A stretch of DNA of 64,000 nt from CAYSJU01 sp964431495 (GCA_964431495.1 CAYSJU010000008.1:1-64000); one strand, 5' to 3'. Numbered from the stretch's first letter, positions 1 to 12,605 are shown. Notes: generated from the sequence alone by a model not told the origin. Program-made: numbers and translations.

Positions 1-59
1 CCATAAGAGAGGGCGGACATACGGTGGGCGCTGGCGTGATCGCGGAGATACTGGAATAA
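1..59 (+). CDS. tuf: Elongation factor Tu, first copy (C-terminal 18 residues only)
   Basis: Only the end of the gene is in the window, reading [18 protein letters not shown] and then TAA. This is the conserved end of EF-Tu domain 3. The first 55 bases are identical to the end of the complete tuf at 14780-15976 (positions 15918-15972), so the genome has two tuf copies kept alike. The rest of the gene lies upstream of the window. It heads the rpmG-trnW-secE-nusG run. Confidence 0.93.
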   Translation, partial: IREGGHTVGAGVIAEILE

Positions 60-81
60 CGAAAGACGAAGGCAGAAAAGC

Positions 82-249
82 ATGGCGAAGAAGAAGACAG
101 TTGTGGAGAATGTGATATTGCAGTGTGAAGTCTGCAAAAACAGGAATTATACGACACAGAAGAACAAGAAGAGCAATCCTGACAGGCTGGAACGCAGTAA
201 ATATTGCCCGTTTGATCGAAAGCATACCAAACATAAAGAGATAAAGTAG
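82..249 (+). CDS. rpmG: 50S ribosomal protein L33
   Basis: This 55-residue protein has the L33 core [21 protein letters not shown]33 is a small zinc-ribbon protein of the large subunit near the E site. The first metal pair is present (CEVC), but the second is degenerate (CPFD, one Cys only), so it is between the Cys-plus and Cys-minus forms and zinc binding is uncertain. It lies 22 bp after tuf, and its TAG stop overlaps the first two bases of the tRNA-Trp gene. The order tuf-rpmG-trnW-secE-nusG is classical. Confidence 0.95.
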   Translation: MAKKKTVVENVILQCEVCKNRNYTTQKNKKSNPDRLERSKYCPFDRKHTKHKEIK

Positions 250-323
250 GTGAGTAGCTCAATTGGCAGAGCACCGGTCTCCAAAACCGGGGGTTGCAGG
301 TTCGAGGCCTGCCTCACCTGCCA
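248..323 (+). tRNA. trnW: tRNA-Trp (anticodon CCA)
   Basis: A full cloverleaf can be drawn. The acceptor stem is AGGTGAG (248-254) with CTCACCT (313-319), the D stem GCTC/GAGC, and the anticodon stem CCGGT/ACCGG around loop CTCCAAA with anticodon CCA at 281-283. The T stem is GCAGG/CCTGC around TTCGAGG. Discriminator G320 and a genome-encoded CCA (321-323) follow. The 5' end overlaps the rpmG stop codon by 2 nt, so tRNA processing must cut the rpmG message. Confidence 0.97.
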
Positions 324-384
324 TGCGATAAGGGCTGTTTTTTATTCCCCGATAGTAAGTTTTGAAAAAAAGGTGTAAAGCGAA

Positions 385-576
385 ATGATGAAAATAGGGA
401 AATTCATAGGCCAGGTAAAGATCGAGATGAAAAAGGTCGCCTGGCCGACACGGTCTGAACTGATAAGTTCCACGGTCGTCGTGATCATAGCGACCATTAT
501 CCTGGGGTTTTTTATCGGTATCTGCGATCTGGTGCTGTCTCGCATTATTAATCTGTTAATCGGCGGGGTTTTCTAA
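385..576 (+). CDS. secE: Preprotein translocase subunit SecE
   Basis: This 63-residue protein is the short bacterial SecE with one membrane segment (about residues 27-50), after the conserved amphipathic motif KIEMKKVAWPTRSEL. SecE clamps SecY in the SecYEG channel of the inner membrane. An AGGTG ribosome site precedes the ATGATG, so either ATG could be used. The stop TAA overlaps the nusG start (TAATGG), as in many bacteria. Confidence 0.96.
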   Translation: MMKIGKFIGQVKIEMKKVAWPTRSELISSTVVVIIATIILGFFIGICDLVLSRIINLLIGGVF

Positions 577-1109
577 TGGCAAAAAAATGGTATGTCATAC
601 ACACTCAGACAGGCAAGGAGAAGGGCGTAAAGAAAAGCCTTGAGAACCAGCTGGAACGCAACCCGGAAGGGAAAAAATTCATAAGTAACGTATTTATACC
701 CACTGAGAAGGTTTCAGAGGTCCGCGGTGGCGAGAAGAAGATCAGTGAAAGGAAATTTTTTCCGGGATATCTTCTGATCGAAATGGAACTGAATGATAAA
801 AGCTGGTATCTTATCACGAACACTCCCGGGGTTACGGGGTTCGTCGGTACCAAGACAAAACCCGTGCCTTTGGCGGAAGAGGAAATCGCTGAGATAATGG
901 AGCAGACCAAAGAGGCGAAAGCCAAACCCGTCCCCAAATTAGTGTTTAAAGATGGGGAAGTGGTCCGGGTAAAGGAAGGACCGTTCAAGAATTTTTCCGG
1001 CACTATAGAAGAGACGAATCTGGAAAAAGGCAAGATAAAGGTCATGATATCGATATTCGGCAGGGCTACGCCGGTCGATCTGGAGGCGTGGCAGGTCGAA
1101 AAAATGTGA
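576..1109 (+). CDS. nusG: Transcription termination/antitermination factor NusG
   Basis: This 177-residue protein shows the NGN domain at the start (KKWYVIHTQTGKEKGVKKSL, then FFPGYLLIEMELND) and the C-terminal KOW domain (FKDGEVVRVKEGPFKNFSG). The length is normal for the family. NusG binds RNA polymerase and links it to Rho or to ribosomal protein S10. It overlaps the end of secE by one base and is followed 16 bp later by rplK. Confidence 0.97.
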   Translation: MAKKWYVIHTQTGKEKGVKKSLENQLERNPEGKKFISNVFIPTEKVSEVRGGEKKISERKFFPGYLLIEMELNDKSWYLITNTPGVTGFVGTKTKPVPLAEEEIAEIMEQTKEAKAKPVPKLVFKDGEVVRVKEGPFKNFSGTIEETNLEKGKIKVMISIFGRATPVDLEAWQVEKM

Positions 1110-1125
1110 ATAATAGAGGTTACAT

Positions 1126-1554
1126 ATGGCAAAAAAAATCAAGACAATGATAAAACTTTACTGTCCGGGAGGGCAAGCCAATCCGGCGCCTCCGGTCGGC
1201 CCCGCATTAGGTCAGCACGGCCTTCCCATTATGGAATTTTGCAAGCAGTTCAACGAACGCACTAAAGACAGACAGGGGCTGATCCTGCCATGCGTTATAA
1301 GCGTTTATGAGGACAGGACCTTCTCTTTTATAATAAAAAGCCCGCCGGCGAGCGTGCTCTTGAAAAAAGCGTGTGGTATAGCCAAAGCCAGCGGTAACCC
1401 GAAAGCTGAAAAGTGCGGAGAGGTGACCATGGAACAGGTGAAAGAGATCGCCAAGGAGAAGATGGAAGACCTCAATGCCGCGGATATGGATAGCGCTGTA
1501 AGAATGATAGAAGGTTCAGCCCGCAGTATGGGGATAGAAGTAGTGGAAGCGTAG
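1126..1554 (+). CDS. rplK: 50S ribosomal protein L11
   Basis: This 142-residue protein carries the L11 signatures [19 protein letters not shown] near the start and [20 protein letters not shown] at the end. L11 forms the GTPase-associated centre with 23S rRNA and the L7/L12 stalk. The length is standard. It is co-directional with nusG and rplA, the usual rplKA order. Confidence 0.97.
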   Translation: MAKKIKTMIKLYCPGGQANPAPPVGPALGQHGLPIMEFCKQFNERTKDRQGLILPCVISVYEDRTFSFIIKSPPASVLLKKACGIAKASGNPKAEKCGEVTMEQVKEIAKEKMEDLNAADMDSAVRMIEGSARSMGIEVVEA

Positions 1555-1658
1555 ACAGGAATGCTAAAAAGAACAACGATACAAATTCGAAACACAAATT
1601 TAACTTGCAGTGTGGCGTTGATTTGTGTGAGCTTGAGTACAAAAAAGGTGCGTTTCTT
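1555..1658 (+). other. rplK-rplA spacer with AT-rich simple repeat
   Basis: A 104-bp spacer holds a short duplicated motif, ACAAATTCGAAACACAAATT at 1579-1598, which resembles the simple intergenic repeats elsewhere in this window. In many bacteria L1 represses its own operon by binding the leader mRNA around here, but I cannot identify a mimic of the 23S rRNA L1 site by eye. Confidence 0.35.
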
Positions 1659-2345
1659 ATGACAAAATTGAGTAAGAGAAAGAAGAAGATAAACAAGCTT
1701 GTGGAAAAAGGCAGGGAATACGGGCTGGACGAAGCCGTTGATATATTAAAAAAAGGCCCTGAAACAAAATTCGATCAGACCGTTGAGGTTTCGATGAAAC
1801 TCAATCTTGAGCAGACGGTTACTCCTGTCCGCGGAACGGTCAGCCTTCCCCATGGAACGGGAAAAAAGGTAAAGATCGCGGTTTTTTGTAAGGGTGACTT
1901 TGAGAAGAAAGCCAAGGAGGTCGGCGCGGAGTATGTCGGCAGCGATGAACTGATAAAAAAGGTATCGGATGGGTGGTGTGACTTTGATGTGGCGGTAGCC
2001 ACCCCTGATATGATGAAAGACCTTGCAAGACTGGGTAAAATCCTGGGCCCGAGGGGTCTTATGCCGAATCCCAAGTCAGGGACAGTGACTACGGATATCG
2101 AGAAGGCTGTCAATGAGCTCAAAGCCGGAAAGATAGAATTCAGGATGGACAAGCTGTCAGGGATAAAAGGCCCTGTAGGCAAATTGTCATTTGAGAATAA
2201 ATTGCTTGTCGAGAATGTCCAGGTATTCATAAAGACCGTGCTGAACAGTAATCCCAAATTGCAGAAGGCACAGAATATAAAATCCATAGCTGTTTCTTCC
2301 ACCATGGGACCTGGGCTGAGGCTGGATAAAGGACAATTCAAGTGA
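1659..2345 (+). CDS. rplA: 50S ribosomal protein L1
   Basis: The protein is 228 residues from the ATG reading MTKLSKRKKKINKLVEKG. An in-frame ATG at 1605 would add 18 unrelated residues and has no ribosome site, whereas AAGGTG precedes 1659. Conserved L1 blocks are visible: LGKILGPRGLMPNPKSGTVT and FIKTVLNSNPKLQKA. L1 builds the mobile L1 stalk of the large subunit and usually autoregulates translation. The stop TGA forms the edge of a large palindromic repeat. Confidence 0.96.
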   Translation: MTKLSKRKKKINKLVEKGREYGLDEAVDILKKGPETKFDQTVEVSMKLNLEQTVTPVRGTVSLPHGTGKKVKIAVFCKGDFEKKAKEVGAEYVGSDELIKKVSDGWCDFDVAVATPDMMKDLARLGKILGPRGLMPNPKSGTVTTDIEKAVNELKAGKIEFRMDKLSGIKGPVGKLSFENKLLVENVQVFIKTVLNSNPKLQKAQNIKSIAVSSTMGPGLRLDKGQFK

Positions 2346-2490
2346 AATTCGCACTTATGATTTACGGATACTTCGTGTCCGTAAATCATAAGTGCGAATT
2401 TCATCCCGAGCGAACGAACGACCGAGGACGAAATGTCCGAGGAAGTGCCGGGTCCTCCGGGCGAGGCCGAAGCGAGCGACCCTAGGGACC
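2344..2490 (+). repeat. Dispersed repeat family A, copy 1 (hairpin plus GC-rich tail)
   Basis: Two 28-nt arms (2344-2371 and 2375-2402) around a 3-nt loop match in all but one position. A GC-rich tail follows with two small hairpins: GGAC-GAAAT-GTCC and a diverged CCGG-GTCCT-CCGG. Related copies lie at 3704, 12606, 23219 and 57666. The left arm begins inside the rplA stop codon. This copy could also act as an mRNA hairpin between rplA and rplJ. Confidence 0.88.
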
Positions 2491-2511
2491 CAAAAAAGTG
2501 AGGATATTAAG

Positions 2512-3051
2512 ATGGCAGTAAAATACGGTAAAAAAGTTCGAGAACTCATGATAAAGGAGATAGAGGATCTTTTAGCGAATAAGGGTCTTATTTTCTCCAA
2601 CTTTGAGAATATAAAAGCAACGGAAATGGATGCATTCCGAAAAAGGGTCAGAAAGTCAGGGGCAAGGCATCTGATACTCAAGAAGCGCATGAGCAGGATA
2701 GCAATGAAAAATGGGGGTCTCTCTGAATTCGAAGGCATTCTACGGGAGCAGAAGAACATTGGAGTAACCGTTATCGAGAACGATCCCGTTGCTATCGCCA
2801 AACTTTTGATGAGATTCGCCAAGAAGAACAAAAATTTCGTTGTGACAAACGGATATCTGGAAGGCCGGGTATTAGAAGCCGATAAGGTCAAGGAATTCTC
2901 GGAGTTACCGGGTCGCGAGCAGCTTCTGGCAATGGTTGCCAGCGCGATGAATGCTCCAGTTGCCGGTTTTGCCGGAGTTCTGGCATCCATGTTGAGGAGT
3001 GTTTGTTATGCTTTGAACGCGGTTAAAGAGAAAAAAGAAAGCGGGAAATAA
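2512..3051 (+). CDS. rplJ: 50S ribosomal protein L10
   Basis: This 179-residue protein starts MAVKYGKKVRELMIKEIEDL. The reading frame stays open upstream to 2392 only because it runs through the repeat, so 2512 is the true start (AGGATATTAAG before it). L10 anchors L7/L12 dimers to the stalk base. The central block AKLLMRFAKKNKNFVVTNGY and a helical C-terminal tail that should bind L7/L12 are visible. It is followed 12 bp later by rplL. Confidence 0.95.
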   Translation: MAVKYGKKVRELMIKEIEDLLANKGLIFSNFENIKATEMDAFRKRVRKSGARHLILKKRMSRIAMKNGGLSEFEGILREQKNIGVTVIENDPVAIAKLLMRFAKKNKNFVVTNGYLEGRVLEADKVKEFSELPGREQLLAMVASAMNAPVAGFAGVLASMLRSVCYALNAVKEKKESGK

Positions 3052-3063
3052 GGAGGACTTAAA

Positions 3064-3687
3064 ATGGCAGAGGAAACAAAGAACCAGAAAGATACGGAAG
3101 CCAAGGCTGCGGAAAAGCCGAATGAGGAAGCTTCAAAAGGCGCTGAGTCGCAGGCTGCGGATAAACCTGCTGAAGGACAAAATCCTGAGCCTGCCGAAGA
3201 AAAGGCCGAAGTAGCGGCTTCTGAAGGACAGGCGCAGACCGCGGTAGCTGAAGAAAAGGGCGACGCAGCTAAGGATGAGGAAAAGCCCAAGGTGCAGCTT
3301 TCCGAGAAAATGGAAAATCTGATCAAGACGGTCGAAGAGATGACCGTTCTTGAACTATCCGAGCTTGTAAAAGCGATCGAGGACAGGTTCGGCGTCAGCG
3401 CCGCCGCCCCGGTTATGACTGTTGCGGCCATGCCAGGAGCTGCTGGTGCCGCTGGTGGTGCTGAAGTGGAAGAAAAGAGCTTATTTTCCGTTGTTCTCAG
3501 CGAGATCGGTTCCAACAAGATCCAGGTCATCAAGGAGATCAGGGCTTTGACGAGTCTCGGCCTTAAAGAGGCCAAAGACCTGGTGGAAGCCGCGCCTAAA
3601 GAGGTCAAGGGGGATGTGCTCAAGGAAGACGCCGATAAGATGAAGAAGCAGCTCGAAGCAGTCGGCGCCAAAGTTGAACTCAAGTAA
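3064..3687 (+). CDS. rplL: 50S ribosomal protein L7/L12 with long acidic N-terminal extension
   Basis: The stalk protein is normally 120-130 residues; this one is 207. Residues from about 82 onward are a normal L7/L12: dimerisation domain ([19 protein letters not shown]), Ala/Gly hinge ([10 protein letters not shown]), and factor-binding domain ([20 protein letters not shown]). Residues 1-78 are an extra low-complexity segment rich in Ala, Glu, Lys and Gln. The start is well supported by AAGGAGG at 3050-3056, and the internal ATG at 3307 has no comparable site. The extension looks disordered and acidic. Confidence 0.94.
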   Translation: MAEETKNQKDTEAKAAEKPNEEASKGAESQAADKPAEGQNPEPAEEKAEVAASEGQAQTAVAEEKGDAAKDEEKPKVQLSEKMENLIKTVEEMTVLELSELVKAIEDRFGVSAAAPVMTVAAMPGAAGAAGGAEVEEKSLFSVVLSEIGSNKIQVIKEIRALTSLGLKEAKDLVEAAPKEVKGDVLKEDADKMKKQLEAVGAKVELK

Positions 3688-3703
3688 ATGAGACCACAAT
3701 TTA

Positions 3704-3780
3704 TGGAACGACCGAGGACGAAATGTCCGAGGAAGTGGCGAGCCCTCCGGGCGAGGCCGCCAGCGACCGAGCCGAAGGAT
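3704..3780 (+). repeat. Dispersed repeat family A, copy 2 (tail only)
   Basis: This copy has the family A tail (CGACCGAGGACGAAATGTCC, then the GCCCTCCGGGC hairpin) but lacks the long 5' palindrome. It lies directly after rplL and is joined to family B repeats, so the rplL-rpoB gap is built almost wholly of repeats. Confidence 0.85.
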
Positions 3781-3786
3781 CTAAAG

Positions 3787-3927
3787 GATTCCCGCTTTTG
3801 CGGGAATGACAAATGCAGCGAAGCGAGGGATCTAATAATAGATTCCTGCTTTCCTGGCCATCCGTTAACGCTGAGGCCAGGGAACCTTGATATAGCCCAG
3901 TGGGCTAACACGGTTTCGCAGGAATGA
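3787..3927 (+). repeat. Family B inverted repeats (GATTCCCGC type), two units
   Basis: Unit 1 (3787-3808) is GATTCCCGC-TTTT-GCGGGAATG. Unit 2 (3841-3927) has the related ends GATTCCTGC and GCAGGAATG, with an inner hairpin CCTGGCC/GGCCAGG and a further small one (AGCCCAGTGGGCT). Both units end in AATGACA. This resembles the widespread small ATTCCCGC...GCGGGAAT elements of many bacteria. It sits between rplL and rpoB. Confidence 0.82.
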
Positions 3928-3952
3928 CAGTAACGTAGGAAAGGAAAAGCCA

Positions 3953-6900
3953 ATGGTAGTGAAAAGTCGGCGACATAGTTATGGCAGGCTTAAGGATACC
4001 TATAAACTTCCGAACCTGATCAAGATCCAGCTGGATTCTTACGCGGATTTTTTGCAGATGGATGTGTCGAAGACAAAGCGAAAGAACCGCGGGTTGGAAG
4101 CTATTTTCAGGGGCGTTTTTCCTATAATAAGCCTTGGCGGTGTATATAAGCTGGAATACCTGTACTATGACCTGGGGAAACCCAAATATAACGTGGATGA
4201 GTGTAAGAATCGTTCCATGACCTATGGCGCGCCTTTCAGGATAAAGTTAAGGTTGAAATCAGAGCATGAGATAAAGGAGCAGGAGGTCTATGTCGGGGAA
4301 GTACCGCTTATGACCGATAAAGGGACATTTATCATCAACGGCGACGAACGTGTCGTAGTAAACCAACTTCACCGTTCGCCGGGTATCTCTTTTGAGGAGA
4401 CCGGTTCTACTGCAGGCAAGATGACGTTCACCGCGCGTCTTATCCCGGACAGGGGAGCATGGATCGAGTTTTTTTATGACAGGAACGAGCTCTTATATGT
4501 CTATATCGACCGCAAGAAAAAATTTCTTGCCAGCACATTTTTACGGATTTTTGGATTGTCCAGGGATGAGGATATTCTCAAGGCTTTCAGCGGGGTCGAA
4601 ACGGTAAAATTGACCCGGCAGAAACAGTGCGAGGAACTGAGCGGAAGGGTTTTAGCCGAGGATATCGTGGACGAGGTTTCCAATTCAATACTTGCCCAGA
4701 GGACCGAGAAGATCACGGTCACTGTCGCGAAGCGTTTATGGGAAGGCAAGGTCAGGAAGGTAAAGGTCTTAAGGAATGTTCCGAAAGAAATAGTCAATAC
4801 GCTTGAACATGACGGGACAAAGACAAAAGAAGAGGCCTATCTGGATGTTTACAGGAGGCTGAGGCCCGGGGATCCGCCCACACTGGAATTTGCAAAAGAG
4901 CTTCTTAACCAGATGTTCTTTGATAAGAGGAGATACGATCTGCGCGACGTTGGTATCAGGATGATCAACCGGAAACTCGGCATGGACCGTCCTTTGGATA
5001 TCCAGTTATTGGACGCCGAGACACTGGTCAACGCAATAAACTACCTCCTGGCGATAAAGGCCGGAGAAAGGGGTATCGACGATATAGACCATCTCGGCAA
5101 CAGGCGGGTCAGGAGTATAGGCGAACAGCTTGTAAACCAGGTACGTATAGGTATGGCACGGGTTGAGAGGGTCGCGAAAGAGCGGATGAGCGTTTACGAC
5201 ATGGAAGACGTGATGCCTCATAATCTTGTTAACACCAAGCTGATAGCCGGTATCATCCATGACTTTTTCGCCAGGGGCAGATTATCCCAGTTCATGGACC
5301 AGACAAACCCCATTGCTGAATTGACGCACTTGAGGCGCTTGAGCGCTCTTGGTCCGGGAGGCTTGAACAGGGAACGCGCGGGATTCGAGGTCAGGGATGT
5401 CCATTATTCGCATTATGGAAGGCTGTGTCCCATTGAAACGCCGGAAGGGCCTAATATCGGCCTCATCAATTCCCTGAGCACGTATTCCGGGGTTGACCGT
5501 TTTGGTTTTCTGGTTACGCCCTATCGCAAGGTCGAAAACGGTAAGGTCCTCACTAAGATAGAGTATCTTTCAGCTGATGTGGAAGACAATTATATTATCG
5601 CGCAGGCTAATTCAGAGACTGATGTGAGGGGATTTTTCAAGAACCCCAAGGTCTTTTGCCGTCTTAAGGACGATTTCATGCTCGCGAACGCGAAAGACGT
5701 CCAGTATATGGATGTCTCTCCCATGCAGCTCGTGAGCGTGTGTGCCGGGCTTATTCCCTTTCTGGAGCACGATGACGCCAACAGGGCCTTGATGGGGTCG
5801 AATATGCAGAGGCAGGCTGTCCCGCTTCTGAACCCGGAAGCCCCACTTGTTGGGACGGGACTGGAACACCGCGCTGCAAGAGATTCCGGGGCGCTGGTCC
5901 TTGCCAAGAAAAGCGGCAAGGTCACCAAAGTCGATGCCCATGAGGTAGTGATAAGCGGTGAAAAGCACGTGTTGAAGAAATTCGAAAGAACGAACGCCAG
6001 GACGTGCGTAAACCAGAGGCCGCTTGTAAAAATCGGGGATACCGTGAACGAAGGCGACGCTATCGCGGATGGCGGGGCCACGAAAGACGGGGAGATAGCG
6101 CTCGGGAGGAATGCCCTGGTGGGTTTTATGTCATGGAGGGGGTATAATTTCGAAGACGCGATCCTCATAAGCGAGATAATCTTGAAGGATGACGCATATA
6201 CTTCGGTGCATATCAACAGGTTTGAGATAGAAGCGAGGGACACCCGGCTGGGGAACGAAGAGATCACCCGTGATATTCCTAATGTCAGCGACGAGGCGTT
6301 GAAGAACCTTGATGAAGGCGGCATCGTCTGTATAGGGGCGGAGATAAAACCGGGCAGCATATTGGTCGGGAAGGTCGCGCCCAAGTCCGAGACGGAATTA
6401 TCGCCGGAAGAAAAACTTTTGCGGGCCATATTCGGGGAAAAAGCTGGTGATGTCAAAGATGTTTCATTACGCGTACCTTCAGGGGTGGAAGGCATAGTCG
6501 TGGATGTCAAAGAACTTTCCCGCAAGTCAAGCAAGACACTGACAAAGGAACAGAAGAGACAGGATGCGAAGGAGCGCAGGATAGTAAGGGATGGGTATGA
6601 GAATATCATCGCCCGCCTCGAGGAAAAAAGAGCGGAGAGGGTTCACCAGAAGCTTGTCGGCAACAGGCTGATAAGCGACCTGGATGATTTAAAGACTGGA
6701 AGGGTCCTTATTAAAGCGGGACGGAGAATAACCGAGGCAGATCTTTCCAAGTTCAAAAAAGCCGATTTTGACGATCTATGCGTGGAAGGTGATGAGAAGC
6801 TGCAGGCAAAGATAAACAGCATCATCATGACCATAGACGGACAGATCGAGCAGGCGTCAACCGAGAGGGAAAGGGATCTTGACAGGATAAAACACGGTGA

Positions 6901-7672
6901 TGAGCTCCCTCCAGGTGTGTTGAGGCGCATTACGGTTTTCCTTGCCAGTAAAAAGAAACTGCAGGCGGGAGACAAGATGGCGGGGCGTCACGGGAACAAG
7001 GGCGTTATCGCCAAGATCGTTCCGGAGGAAGATATGCCGTATTTGCCCGATGGGAGGCCGCTTGATATTGTGCTGAACCCGCTCGGTGTGCCCAGCAGAA
7101 TGAACATAGGGCAGCTTCTGGAGACCCAGCTCGGCTGGGCGGCCAGAGTTCTCGGGACGAAGGCAACCTCGCCTGTTTTTGATGGCGCGACCGAAGAAAA
7201 TATAGAGGAAGCCATGAAAAAAGCGAACTTACCGATGACGGGAAAGATCGTTCTGCGCGATGGATTTACCGGCAGGCCGTTCGATCAAAAGGTCACTGTT
7301 GGGTACATATACCTTATGAAACTGGCCCATCTGGCGGATGATAAGATGCACGCCAGGAGCATAGGCCCGTATTCGCTGGTGACGCAGCAGCCCCTTGGCG
7401 GTAAAGCGCAGTTCGGCGGGCAGAGGTTCGGAGAAATGGAAGTATGGGCGCTTGAAGCCTACGGGGCAGCCTATACTTTGCAGGAGCTTATGACCGTGAA
7501 AAGCGATGATGTGGTCGGGCGCACCAAGATCTATGAGGCTATTGTAAAAGGAGAGAACATGCTCCAGACAAGTACTCCGGAGTCGTTCAATGTCTTGATA
7601 AAAGAGCTGCAGAGCCTGGCTCTAAATGTCCAGCTGGAACAGCTTGAAAAAAAAGAAAAAGTGACCATATAA
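3953..7672 (+). CDS. rpoB: DNA-directed RNA polymerase subunit beta
   Basis: The 1239-residue beta subunit forms the catalytic pincer of RNA polymerase with beta'. The fork and rifampicin region reads QFMDQTNPIAELTHLRRLSA. Compared with E. coli it has Ala at position 522 and Leu at 527, while residues 513, 516, 526 and 531 are the wild-type ones. Other hallmarks are LCPIETPEGPNIGLINSLS, the catalytic-core block GDKMAGRHGNKGVI, and the C-terminal block GGKAQFGGQRFGEMEVWALE. The start at 3953 has AGGAAAGG upstream. rpoC follows directly. Confidence 0.98.
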   Translation: MVVKSRRHSYGRLKDTYKLPNLIKIQLDSYADFLQMDVSKTKRKNRGLEAIFRGVFPIISLGGVYKLEYLYYDLGKPKYNVDECKNRSMTYGAPFRIKLRLKSEHEIKEQEVYVGEVPLMTDKGTFIINGDERVVVNQLHRSPGISFEETGSTAGKMTFTARLIPDRGAWIEFFYDRNELLYVYIDRKKKFLASTFLRIFGLSRDEDILKAFSGVETVKLTRQKQCEELSGRVLAEDIVDEVSNSILAQRTEKITVTVAKRLWEGKVRKVKVLRNVPKEIVNTLEHDGTKTKEEAYLDVYRRLRPGDPPTLEFAKELLNQMFFDKRRYDLRDVGIRMINRKLGMDRPLDIQLLDAETLVNAINYLLAIKAGERGIDDIDHLGNRRVRSIGEQLVNQVRIGMARVERVAKERMSVYDMEDVMPHNLVNTKLIAGIIHDFFARGRLSQFMDQTNPIAELTHLRRLSALGPGGLNRERAGFEVRDVHYSHYGRLCPIETPEGPNIGLINSLSTYSGVDRFGFLVTPYRKVENGKVLTKIEYLSADVEDNYIIAQANSETDVRGFFKNPKVFCRLKDDFMLANAKDVQYMDVSPMQLVSVCAGLIPFLEHDDANRALMGSNMQRQAVPLLNPEAPLVGTGLEHRAARDSGALVLAKKSGKVTKVDAHEVVISGEKHVLKKFERTNARTCVNQRPLVKIGDTVNEGDAIADGGATKDGEIALGRNALVGFMSWRGYNFEDAILISEIILKDDAYTSVHINRFEIEARDTRLGNEEITRDIPNVSDEALKNLDEGGIVCIGAEIKPGSILVGKVAPKSETELSPEEKLLRAIFGEKAGDVKDVSLRVPSGVEGIVVDVKELSRKSSKTLTKEQKRQDAKERRIVRDGYENIIARLEEKRAERVHQKLVGNRLISDLDDLKTGRVLIKAGRRITEADLSKFKKADFDDLCVEGDEKLQAKINSIIMTIDGQIEQASTERERDLDRIKHGDELPPGVLRRITVFLASKKKLQAGDKMAGRHGNKGVIAKIVPEEDMPYLPDGRPLDIVLNPLGVPSRMNIGQLLETQLGWAARVLGTKATSPVFDGATEENIEEAMKKANLPMTGKIVLRDGFTGRPFDQKVTVGYIYLMKLAHLADDKMHARSIGPYSLVTQQPLGGKAQFGGQRFGEMEVWALEAYGAAYTLQELMTVKSDDVVGRTKIYEAIVKGENMLQTSTPESFNVLIKELQSLALNVQLEQLEKKEKVTI

Positions 7673-7684
7673 ATGAGGAATAAT

Positions 7685-11725
<4,041 letters not shown>

Positions 11726-11735
11726 AGGGAGGAAC

Positions 11736-12110
11736 ATGCCTACGATAAACCAGTTAATAAGGAAGGGCAGAAAACAGATAAAGGAAAAAAGTAAATCACC
11801 GGCGCTGGTGGGATGCCCCCAGAGGAGGGGGGTATGCCTTCAGGTAAGGACCAGGACGCCAAAGAAACCCAATTCCGCTCTCAGAAAGATCGCCAGGGTA
11901 AGGCTTACCAACAGCATAGAAGTCACGGCGTATATACCGGGTGAAGGGCACAACCTCCAGGAGCATTCGATCGTAATGATCAGGGGCGGCAGGGTAAAGG
12001 ACCTGCCCGGGGTCCGTTATCACATAATAAGAGGGACGCTTGATGCTTCGGGAGTGGACTCCAGGAGAAGAGGAAGATCAAAGTATGGGGCGAAGGCTCC
12101 GAAACAGTAA
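11736..12110 (+). CDS. rpsL: 30S ribosomal protein S12
   Basis: This 124-residue protein starts [12 protein letters not shown] after GGGAGGAAC. An in-frame ATG at 11685, inside rpoC, is not needed. The decoding-centre loops are conserved: [16 protein letters not shown], with the Lys that is mutated in streptomycin resistance, and [11 protein letters not shown]. It opens the classical str operon order rpsL-rpsG-fusA-tuf, here directly behind rpoC. Confidence 0.97.
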   Translation: MPTINQLIRKGRKQIKEKSKSPALVGCPQRRGVCLQVRTRTPKKPNSALRKIARVRLTNSIEVTAYIPGEGHNLQEHSIVMIRGGRVKDLPGVRYHIIRGTLDASGVDSRRRGRSKYGAKAPKQ

Positions 12111-12133
12111 CAAACAAAGGCAGGAGTAGTGTC

Positions 12134-12604
12134 ATGCGGAGACGAAGAGCGGAAAAGAGAGAGGCGTTGGCTGATCCGAAGTACAACAGTAAGCTTCTGG
12201 GAAAGTTCATAAACATGGTGATGGAACGCGGAAAAAAGTCCGTGTCAGAGCATATTGTCTACGGCGCGCTGGACATTATAAAGGGAAAGATCACGGATAA
12301 AGACCCGCTGGAAGTTTTTACGCAGGCCATTGATAATATCCGTCCGCTGTTAGAGGTCAAGTCCAGGAGGATAGGAGGGGCCACTTACCAGGTCCCGATC
12401 GAAGTGAAGGTCGAACGCGGCCGGTTCATGGCGATGAGATGGATAAGGGACTTTGCCAGGACGCAGAAAGGCAGGCCCATGCGCGTAAAACTCGCTGATG
12501 AGATGATGAATGCTTATAAAAGAGAGGGGCCTTCCATGAAGAAGAGAGAGGATACGCACAGGATGGCCGAGGCGAACAAGGCGTTCGCGCATTACAGATG
12601 GTAA
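12134..12604 (+). CDS. rpsG: 30S ribosomal protein S7
   Basis: The 156-residue S7 has the head-domain assembly motifs [19 protein letters not shown], then [14 protein letters not shown] and [15 protein letters not shown] at the end. It nucleates assembly of the 30S head and contacts the E site. It lies between rpsL and fusA, as expected. A family A repeat fills the gap that follows. Confidence 0.96.
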   Translation: MRRRRAEKREALADPKYNSKLLGKFINMVMERGKKSVSEHIVYGALDIIKGKITDKDPLEVFTQAIDNIRPLLEVKSRRIGGATYQVPIEVKVERGRFMAMRWIRDFARTQKGRPMRVKLADEMMNAYKREGPSMKKREDTHRMAEANKAFAHYRW

Positions 12605-12605
12605 A

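Noticed and set aside
605..1132. Long minus-strand open frames opposite nusG, rpoB, rpoC, fusA, tuf, secY and others
   Set aside because: They lie exactly opposite conserved genes, have no family resemblance and no ribosome sites; GC-rich codon structure of the real genes leaves the other strand open.
2392..2511. Extra N-terminal 40 residues of L10 in frame
   Set aside because: They come from the family A repeat (ERPRTKCPRK and so on) and appear in other repeat copies; the family start is at 2512.
3307..3687. Internal start giving a normal-length L7/L12
   Set aside because: There is no ribosome site before the ATG at 3307, whereas AAGGAGG precedes 3064; the long form is the better call.
3688..3927. 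79-residue open frame after rplL
   Set aside because: It is entirely translated repeat sequence of families A and B.
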